This document shows positions 38,325 to 45,000 of a stretch of DNA of 45,000 nt, one piece after another (the first letter of the stretch is position 1; each line of letters begins with the position of its first letter). Below the pieces are notes generated by a model. The model was not told the origin of the DNA and did not search any database. It saw only the letters and a program-made list of their open reading frames with translations. This DNA is from Prorocentrum cordatum (Eukaryota > Sar > Dinophyceae > Prorocentrales > Prorocentraceae), in contig CAUYUJ010019267.1 in NCBI GenBank assembly GCA_963575745.1, positions 1 to 45,000 on the forward strand. Reading direction: 5' to 3'. The position numbers and the translations under genes were made by a program.

Positions 38325-39265
38325 CCACCGTTCGCACCACATCCCCCACTGCTGTCCCCAGCACCACTGTCCTCACCACCACTGTCCCCACTGTTCCCAC
38401 CACCGTCCGCACTGTCCCCACCAGTGCCCCCACCACTGTCGGACTGTCCCCACTGTCCCCACCACTGTTCCCACCACGGTCCCACTCTCCCCACTTTCCC
38501 CACGGCCCCAACCACTGTCCCACTGTCCCCACTGTCCCACTGTCCCACTGTCCCCGCCGCTGTCCCTCTGAGCTGTCCGACTGCTCCCACCACTGTCCCC
38601 ACTGTCCCCACCGCTGTCCCCACTGTACCTCTGTCCCATTGTCCCACCGCCGTCCTCACCACCGCCCTCACCACTGTCCCCACCACCAGCCCACACCACT
38701 GTCTCACCGTCCCCACCACATTCCCACTGTCCCCACACCACTACCCCACCACCACCGTCCCCACCACTGTCCCACAGCCCCCAACACTGTCCCACACTGT
38801 CCCCACTGTTCCCACCATTGTCCCCGCTGTCCCCACCAGTGCCCCCTCCAGTGTATCACTGTCCCCACTCTCCCCACCATTGTCCCACCACGGTCCCGCT
38901 CTCCCCACTTTCCCCACGGTCCCAACCACTGTCCCACTGTCCCCACTGTACCCACCACTGTCCCACTGTCCCCGCCGCTGTCCCACTGTGCTGTCCCACT
39001 GTCCCCAATGTCCCCACCACTCTCCCCACTGTACTACTGTCCCACCACTGTCCTCACCACAGCCATCACCACTGTCCCCACCACTACCGTCCCCACCACT
39101 GTCCCACTGTCCCACCACTGTCCCGCTGTCCTCTCACCACTGTCCCCACCACCGCCGTCCCCACCACTGTCCGCACCACTGTCCCACTGTCCCCGCACTA
39201 CTGTCCCCACCACCACCGTTCCCACCACTGTCCCAGTATCCCCACCATTGTCCAACTGTCCCGAG
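38325..39265 (+). repeat. 12-bp minisatellite CACTGTCCCCAC with higher-order repeat
   Basis: Dozens of CACTGTCCCCAC and CACTGTCC variants. 38390-38580 and about 38805-39000 share the same unit order (including CTCTCCCCACTTTCCCCACG), so a block of about 420 bp was duplicated. Confidence 0.85.
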
Positions 39266-39284
39266 GAGCGGGAATCGTTTGCCG

Positions 39285-39525
39285 GCGGCGAGGGGGGGGG
39301 TTCGAACCAGTAACGACCCCCCCCGTTTTCGAGGGGGGGAAGGGTTCGAACCGGTAGTGACCCCCCCCCCCCCTTTTCATGATGGACTTGGGGGGGGAAG
39401 GGTTCGAACCTGTAGTGACCCCCCCCCCCAGTTTTCGGGGGGGGGGATCGAAAAGGGACAGGTTGGGAACCCCCAGTGTCCCCCCCGGTTTTCCGCCACA
39501 AGCGGTAGAACACGCTCTTTCCGAA
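39285..39525 (+). repeat. G-rich TTCGAACCGGTAGTGACC array, copy 3
   Basis: GGGGTTCGAACCAGTAACGACC, GGGTTCGAACCGGTAGTGACC and GGGTTCGAACCTGTAGTGACC separated by poly-C/poly-G, ending TTTTCCGCCACAAGCGGTAG. Confidence 0.8.
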
Positions 39526-40000
39526 TGAGTAGTGAGGTCGATTGAGTGAGATCGATAGTAAGCTCGGTACCAGGATCGATAGTGAGATCGATAGCGAGAT
39601 GGGTAGTGATAAGGATTGAGTGGGATCGATAGTGAAATCGATCAAGAGATCGATCGTGCGATCGATAGTGAAATCGAGAGTGAGGTCGGTAATGAGATCG
39701 ATAGTGAGATCGATTGCATGAGATGAATGGTGAGATCGATAATGACATCGATAGTGAGATCGACCAGGGACTCAAGAGCCCGGGACCCAAAAATTGAACC
39801 CCGGGAACCCCGCTGCCCACCAAACCCCGCCGCCCACCGAAATCGGCCCGGAACCAAGAACTGGGAAACCGGGAACCCGGAACCAGGAACCCAGGAACCC
39901 CCCGGCCGCAGCGCCGCTTACCTAAATCGGCCTGGAACGTTCGCCACATGTTTCAACATCCGCTAGGACCCCTTCAGTGCAAGCACTGATTGGGGAATCA
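39526..40000 (+). repeat. GATCGATAGTGA array plus AATCGGCCCGGAAC module, copy 2
   Basis: Same order as 36546-36980: GAGATCGATAGT units (39530-39770), AATCGGCCCGGAACC, then CCGCTAGGACCCCTTCAGTG with the CAGTGCAAGCACTG hairpin. Confidence 0.8.
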
Positions 40001-40330
40001 AGAAGAGGGTGCCTTCGAGGGCACCATCTGGGAGGCCTAGAGAAGTGGTCCTTATCGAAGCGCCTAGGCTGCACCGAGCTCCGCGCCCAGGGCGCCGCTC
40101 AAACTTGAGCAAGGACCGACCGCCCTGGCAATCTTATAGGCCTACCACGAAGTGCCCTTTGAACGAAACATGTTCTAACAACAAACGGAATGCTCCTAGA
40201 ACATGAAGCCGACGCAGTAAAACAAGACAGACTCAGCCAGAAATGCTCTAAGAACATTCTTTGGTGGGCCTATGGGCAAGCCGGTACGCTTCGCCACTGC
40301 TTGACAGACCGAGGCCCCCAGTGTGGCTGG
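40001..40330 (+). repeat. Dispersed repeat R1, copy 2, with extended upstream part
   Basis: 40008-40110 (TCGAGGGCACCAT.TGGGAG.. to GGGCGCCGCT) resembles 34690-34800. 40110-40320 resembles 9266-9510 (GCAAGGACCGACCG, TAGGCCTACCACGAAGT, TAAAACAAGACAGA, TATGGGCAAGCC). The three loci define one longer repeat family. Confidence 0.65.
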
Positions 40331-40386
40331 GCAGGCGCCCCCTCCGCTGCGCCACGGGGCCCCGCTCGCAGCAGGCAGGCGCCGCC

Positions 40387-40437
40387 CTCCAGGGAGGAGG
40401 AGGAGGAGGAGGAGGAGGAGGAAGAGGAGGAGGAGTG
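40387..40437. repeat. (GGA)n microsatellite
   Basis: About 17 GGA/GAG triplets with one GAA. Confidence 0.9.
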
Positions 40438-40480
40438 TGCGAGGCCCCTCCCTGCGAGGGTCCGCGACATCCGGCGCCTC

Positions 40481-40740
40481 GAAAAAGTCGCACGACGGCG
40501 CTATTTTCGGCCTGTGAGGGGGGCCCTTACCGGGCCTCGGAGCCTTCAAAAAACGACTCAGGATGGAAAACCAGTCCCGGGGAATGGGTCGAGACCTCTG
40601 GAGTTCGACGTTATGAAAAAAAACACGGCGTTGGGTCAGGTGACTGGGTCTGGGCCTCCTCCTCCTTCCTCCTCCTCCTCCTCCTCCTCCTCCTCCTCCT
40701 CCTCCTCACTCTCCTCCTCTTCCTCCTCCCCCCCCCTCCT
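40481..40740 (+). mobile_element. SINE-like repeat with (TCC)n tail, copy 1
   Basis: CACGACGGCGCTATTTTCGG, ACTCAGGATGGAAAACCAGT, GGGTCGAGACCTCTGGAG and TGACTGGGTCTGGGC precede a (TCC)n run (40660-40735). The reverse-complement copy at 42175-42430 has the same order and also ends in (TCC)n. I see no RNA polymerase III boxes I would defend, so SINE-like refers only to short length and a simple-repeat tail. Confidence 0.5.
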
Positions 40741-40749
40741 CCTCTCCCT

Positions 40750-40960
40750 CTTCCCGACGATTTCGGGCCCTCGGGGCCCTCAACGGGCCTCGGGACCATG
40801 AAAACCACTCGGGATGAAAAACTGGTCCCGGTGAAGTGATCGAGAGGTCGGGGTCCCGATTCTCGAAAAAATCGAGACGTCGGATGTCTGGGTTCCGAGA
40901 ATCGTTCGTCAGAGAATCGACATTTGCCGACGGTCAGGGTGGAGACTGTTCTGGGGCGCA
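40750..40960 (+). repeat. SINE-like repeat, diverged copy 2 without tail
   Basis: CGACGATTTCGGGCCCTCGG, ACTCGGGATGAAAAACTGGT and GATCGAGAGGTCGGGGTC follow copy 1 directly. The (TCC)n tail is missing. Confidence 0.45.
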
Positions 40961-41165
40961 CAGGGACATACTAGTCGTATGTGTCCTCCTCGGAGACGCA
41001 CGTCCGACCCGAACAAATAATTCAGAATACTGTGGTGTATCGTTTCCCGAGCGGTTCGGCAAGAAAGCGCCCACCACAGAGCATATACCGATACGACCAC
41101 CCTCCAGGTGATAAGGAGGCTGGTGGTGGGGCAGGGAAGAACAAACTGCTGGCAAATGCGATGGG
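40961..41165. other. No recognisable gene
   Basis: Unique-looking sequence without domain or repeat that I can identify. Confidence 0.4.
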
Positions 41166-41167
41166 TG

Positions 41168-41217
<50 letters not shown>

Positions 41218-41275
41218 GTGATGGTGATGGTGATGGTGATGGTGATGGTGATGGTGATGGTGATGATGACGACAC
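41168..41275. repeat. (GAT)n to (GGTGAT)n microsatellite
   Basis: About 15 GAT triplets grade into nine GGTGAT hexamers. Confidence 0.95.
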
Positions 41276-41559
41276 TGGTGACGCGCCCAGGAGATAGCGA
41301 CAACACGTGATGACGATTTTGCGCTGCGATGTACTGTCGCTATCGTCCCCGCTTTCGATCTCACCCGATCGGTCCCACTGTCGACCTCATGGCCAGCCTC
41401 AGCACCAATGGGTTCAGCGATCGATCCCATTGTGCTCGCCCCAAGGGAAATCGCCTGACCCCGCGAGATCTGCACGACCCAAGGGACGTCGCCTCCCTGC
41501 GCGTTCGACAACGCGAGCTCAACCAATGTCACAATCAACCTCACTGCCGATTTCAAGCT

Positions 41560-41890
41560 TGATCACACCATTCATCCTACTCTAGCGATCTCATTATCGA
41601 TCTCACTATCGACTTCACTATCGATACCAAGGCGGGGCACCCTCTGCCACCGCCCGACCACCGCCGACAGAACATCGACGGGATACCAACGAGACACCAA
41701 TGGGACACCACATGACACCACGGCGGGACACCCTGGGCCACCGCGCGCCCACCGGGGGCAGAGGGGCGGTCCACTGCATCCGAATCGCCCCAGCGACGGC
41801 GGGATCATTCCTCTCGCGCGCCCACGCAGCTTCGCCTCGCCCGCACACACGACACGAAACCGAAACCGAATTCCCCGTGGGGGGCTCTCC
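41560..41890 (-). repeat. Repeat cassette R3, copy 2 (inverted)
   Basis: Reverse complement of 37376-37735: CTAGCGATCTCATTATCGAT, GGGACACCA-type 12-bp units, then CAGCTTCGCCTCGCCCGCAC and GAAACCGAAACC. 41276-41560 carries nothing recognised. Confidence 0.7.
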
Positions 41891-42174
41891 GTTCCACTGC
41901 TGTCTCACCCCCCAACCTCCGACTAGAAGATTTCTCCGCGCGCGCGTCGCCCCTTCGGGGGCGACGCACACTTTTTATCAGTGTGTCGGGGTGACGCCGA
42001 TGATCCTCACGCTCCTCTCCTAACTCAGGGCATCCCTTCGCGTGGATCTTGTAGACGGACGGCTGTTCCGTGGCTTGGTTCATCCAGCAAGTTGTAGTAG
42101 GGTGGTCTGCAAGATACGCACGCGCGCGCCCACTGCCGCTCAGGATCGCACCAGAGGGAACTCGGCAGGAAGGG
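41891..42174. other. No recognisable gene
   Basis: Includes a GGGGCGACGC inverted motif (CGCGTCGCCCCTTCGGGGGCGACG at 41943-41966) that can form a 10-bp hairpin. Otherwise featureless. Confidence 0.45.
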
Positions 42175-42430
42175 GAGGAGGAGGAGGAGGAGGAGGAGGA
42201 GGAGGAGGAGGAGGAGGAGGAGGAGGAGGAGGAGGAGGGAGGAGGAAGCCCAGACACCAAGACACCCGACGCCATGATTTTGTCACAACGCCGACCTCCA
42301 GAGGTCTCGACCCATACCCTAGGACCAGCTTTTCATCCTGAGCCTTTTTGTGACGGCCCCGAGGCCCAGGAAGAGCCCCCAGAGGCCGAAAATGGCGAAA
42401 CAAACTCCGTCGTGATTTTTCATGACCCGA
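42175..42430 (-). mobile_element. SINE-like repeat with (TCC)n tail, copy 3 (inverted)
   Basis: On the minus strand: AATCACGACGGAGTTTGTTT, CCATTTTCGGCCTCTGGGGG, GGCTCAGGATGAAAAGCTGG, GGGTCGAGACCTCTGGAGGT, then a (TCC)n tail (plus strand GGA at 42175-42245). Confidence 0.5.
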
Positions 42431-43439
42431 CGGGACTCCGACCACGTTAGAGGAGTTCGGCAGGAGAATGAGGAGGAGAACACTTCAAGAACCCCTTCTC
42501 GCGCGGTTGCTGTTGGGGGAGACCAGGGGCCCACGCCAATCGGCGAAAAAACTAATGGAAAAAGCCGACCTCCTCTGAGTTTTGGCGGTGATGCTTTCGC
42601 CTCTCCGTGGCTCCCATTTCTCCCGCACCGCAGGCTTGAGCAGCCCGCCAGAGGAGGCCGTCTCGAACTGGTTGCGGTAATGCGAGTCTTTCTCCATGAA
42701 CTGCATCCGCGGACCGCTAGGTCCCCAGGCGGTAGACGCATGGACCTCCCGCTACTCCTATTCTTCCTCCTTCTCCTCCTTCTCCTCCTCCTCCTCCTCC
42801 TCCTCCTCCTCCTCCTCCTCCTCCCCTCTTCCCCTCCTCCTCCTCTCCTCCTCCTCCTCCTCCTCCTCCTCCTCCTCCTCCTCCTCCTCCTCCTCCTCCT
42901 CCTCCTCCTCCTCCTCCTCTTCCTCCTCACACTCTTCCTCTTCTTCCGCGTCGTCGTTCTCATCCTGTTCCTCCTCGTCCTCGCATTTCTCCTCTTCCTC
43001 CTCCTCCTCACCTCCCTCTTGCTCCTCACAGTCCTCCTCTCCTGGCGGCGCCTCTGGCGCCGCCTCTGGCGCACTCTGCGCGCAAGGGTAATGAGTCTGG
43101 CGCCGATCCAAACAGTCCACGTTTGTGTTGCTTTCATCGAGGCGCACCAAGGCCGGGAGAGGCACAAGCAGGATGGGAGCCTCAGAACGGTGAGGTGGCA
43201 GACCGTGCGGTGAACTCGACATCCCCACAGGACGCACGCCGTTGGGGACCTCGGCGGCCCCAGCTGCCCGAGGCACCCTCGGAGGACGGCCATGGTCCAA
43301 AAAAACATGCGCTGACCTCGAATCTCCACGGGCTCACCTGACGGGACTTGGATGGGCGCGGATTTTCAAGCGCTAGCGCTTCTGCCGATGCTTACTCTTC
43401 GAGTGTTGGGACTTCCGATCGGGGGGGGATGGAGTCCTT
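42431..43439. repeat. (CTC)n microsatellite in otherwise unassigned sequence
   Basis: Continuous CTC/TCC triplets at about 42760-42935, then degenerate to 43040, including a GGCGCCTCTGGCGCC hairpin at 43045-43059. Leu- or Glu-rich frames are by-products. 42431-42740 and 43090-43439 contain nothing I recognise. Confidence 0.7.
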
Positions 43440-43625
43440 CCGAATGGGGCCGTAGTAGGGGGGGTCGAAGGATCGCGCCGCATCGCCGATGCATCGGCGA
43501 CGTTGGCGATGCATCGGCGACGTAAGCGAAAAGAAAATCAGGCCTCGCATCGAACCGCACCACCGATGCATCGGCGATGCGGCGCGTTCTTCCGAACCCA
43601 TCTACTTCGACTCCATTTCTGGGGG
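43440..43625. mobile_element. Palindromic foldback element F1, copy 2
   Basis: GGGGTCGAAGGATCGCGCCG..CATCGCCGATGCATCGGCG on the left pairs with CCGATGCATCGGCGATGCGG..CGTTCTTCCGAACCC on the right. The centre carries GGCGATGCATCGGCGACG. Same architecture and motifs as 16110-16345. Confidence 0.65.
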
Positions 43626-44105
43626 CGTCCAAGAGAGGGCGGCGTTCAGGAGGGGGGTTCGCACATCACGGCCCGAGGCACGTGCGCGGCACAGGGGGGG
43701 GCCAAGGAACGCAATAAAGCAGGAAGAGGGGGCCATGAGATCTGGGGAGACGTCCTGGCCCCAGCCATGGTATTCACGCGCACCCCTGGTCCTCACCCCC
43801 CTGGCCGCCCCCGACACTTGAGAGGCCTGGAATAAGCGCTGGGCCCGTCTCCCTGGCGCGCGGGGCGCGCCAGAGGCACTGCCAGGGGGGCCACTGGCGC
43901 CGATCCAGGAAATCCGCGCGGACGGTCGAATGTGTGAGCTTACGCAGATTGGGGAGAGGGGAAGGGGCAGGCGGCCCTTTCGTGCCGGGGAGGCGTCACG
44001 GAGCATCTTGTCCATGTTGACGTGGACGATCACGGGCGCCAACTCCCTGAGCAGGAGTGGCACTGGCCGGGGGCCGACGTCGACGTCACCGCCGCAGACC
44101 CCAGC
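43626..44105. other. No recognisable gene
   Basis: GC-rich with moderate frames on both strands and no recognised family. Confidence 0.4.
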
Positions 44106-44109
44106 GACA

Positions 44110-45000
44110 TCGTCGATGTCGACGGGACCGTCGTCGCCGTCGTCGTCGTGCGTCGTCGTCGTCGTCGGTCGTCGTCGTCGTCGTAGTCGTCGTCGGTCGT
44201 CGGTCGTCGTTCGTCGTCCGTCGTCGTCGGTCGTCGTTCGTCCTCCGTCGTCTGCCGTCGTCGCCCGTCGTCCGTCGTCCGTCGTCCGTCGTCCGTCGTC
44301 CGTCGTCGGTCGTCGGTCGTCCGTCGTCGGTCGTCGGTCGTCGGTCGTCAGTCGTCGGTCGTCGTCGTCGGTCGTCGGTCGTCGGTCGTCGGTCGTCCGT
44401 CGCCCGTCGTCCGTCGCCCGTCGTCAGTCGTCGGTCGTCGGTCGTCGGTCGTCGGTCGTCGGTCGTCGGTCGTCCGTCGTCGGTCGTCGGTCGTCGGTCG
44501 TCGGTCGTCGGTCGTCGGTCGTCGGTCGTCGTCGTCGGTCGTCGGTCGTCCGTCGTCGGTCGTCGGTCGTCCGTCGTCCGTCATCCGTCGTCCGTCGTCC
44601 GTCGTCCGTCGTCCGTCGTCCGTCGTCCGTCGTCGTCGCCGTCGTCGGTCGGTCGTCGGTCGTCGGTCGTCGGTCGTCGGTCGTCGGTCGTCCGTCGTCG
44701 GTCGTCGGTCGTGGGTCGTCGGTCGTCGGTCGTCGGTCGTCGGTCGTCGGTCGTCTGTCGTCGGTCGTCGGTAGTCGTCGGTAGTCGTCGGTCGTCGTCG
44801 GTCGCGGTCGGTCGTTGTCGGTCGTCGACGTCGTCGTCGTCGTCGGCGCCGTCGTCGCCGCCGCCGTCGCCGTCGTCGTCGTTATCGTCGTCGTCGCCGT
44901 CGCCGCCGCCGCCATCGTCGTCGTCGTCGTGGTCTTCGTCATCGTCGTCGTCCGTCGTCCGTCGTCCGTCGTTCGTCGTCCGTCGTCCGTCGTCCGTCGT
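44110..45000 (+). repeat. 7-bp minisatellite CGGTCGT (and CCGTCGT variant)
   Basis: Over 100 heptamers CGGTCGT or CCGTCGT, with (GTC)n insertions at 44108-44190 and 44823-44955. The array reaches the window end. Because 7 is not a multiple of 3, every frame reads the same 21-bp/7-residue cycle (VVGRRSS or TTDDRRP), which explains long ORFs in several frames. Confidence 0.95.

Noticed and set aside
36240-39460. CRISPR-like regular repeats (TTCGAACCGGTAGTGACC)
   Set aside because: Spacers are poly-G/poly-C and not unique. There are no cas genes and the genome is eukaryotic.
43930-44942. Heptapeptide-repeat ORFs VVGRRSS (plus) and TTDDRRP (minus)
   Set aside because: A 7-bp unit gives the same 7-residue cycle in every frame. 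No start context or unique sequence.

Overview
This window looks like a piece of a dinoflagellate nuclear genome, probably a Suessiales-type species. That is an inference. Four things support it: a decayed copy of the dinoflagellate trans-splicing leader (12736-12755); two exon-like segments resembling a protein family I remember from Symbiodiniaceae and Polarella (838-982 and 10502-10672); a large Ty1/copia-type LTR retrotransposon whose protein motifs match those I know from dinoflagellate genomes; and very dense triplet microsatellites and GC-rich minisatellites. There are no bacterial-type operons. I recognise no rRNA or tRNA gene and no CRISPR array. Most long open frames on both strands are by-products of triplet or heptamer repeats and are not annotated as genes.

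Layout. 1-835 is a TCA-rich microsatellite. 838-982 (minus) is an exon-like segment with a clear polypyrimidine tract and AG. 1196-5540 holds minisatellites and a roughly 1.7 kb tandem segmental duplication built on (ACG)n. 5580-10500 is intergenic or intronic sequence with foldback elements and dispersed repeats. 10502-10672 (minus) is a second exon-like segment, apparently of the same gene type as 838-982. 11070-12720 has duplicated 140-bp modules with TCA arrays. 12736-13040 (plus) is the spliced-leader relic followed by a short coiled-coil ORF. 13057-14150 is GC-rich with a minisatellite. 14160-15740 is another TCA array. 16110-16345 is a palindromic foldback element with a second copy at 43440-43625.

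17035-33102 (minus) is one complete but decayed copia-type retrotransposon. It has 102-bp LTRs that start TGTGA and end TCACA, a 5-bp target duplication GGCAG on both sides, and a primer-binding site next to the 5' LTR. Its order is gag with zinc knuckle, Cys-rich domain, retropepsin-like protease, a RapZ C-terminal-like accessory domain, a linker region, GAG-pre-integrase, integrase, reverse transcriptase and RNase H. All of these are broken by frameshifts and stops. The integrase is split by a 2846-bp nested element (23788-26633) with 12-bp terminal inverted repeats and a 4-bp target duplication. Removing the insert together with one copy of the duplication restores the integrase frame. Between RNase H and the 3' LTR, a block of about 2.1 kb carrying (AGGCTG)n plus a copy of the RNase H tail is duplicated in tandem.

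33140-34898 (minus) is a coding-like segment of unknown function beside the retrotransposon, possibly an interrupted host gene. 36200-42430 is a mosaic of reused repeat cassettes: G-rich TTCGAACCGGTAGTGACC units, GATCGATAGTGA arrays, a 12-bp CACTGTCCCCAC minisatellite, and SINE-like units with (TCC)n tails, several in inverted orientation. 44110-45000 is a 7-bp CGGTCGT minisatellite that runs to the window end. The strongest biological story is layered mobile-element history: a host locus, a copia insertion, a nested TIR element, then internal tandem amplification.
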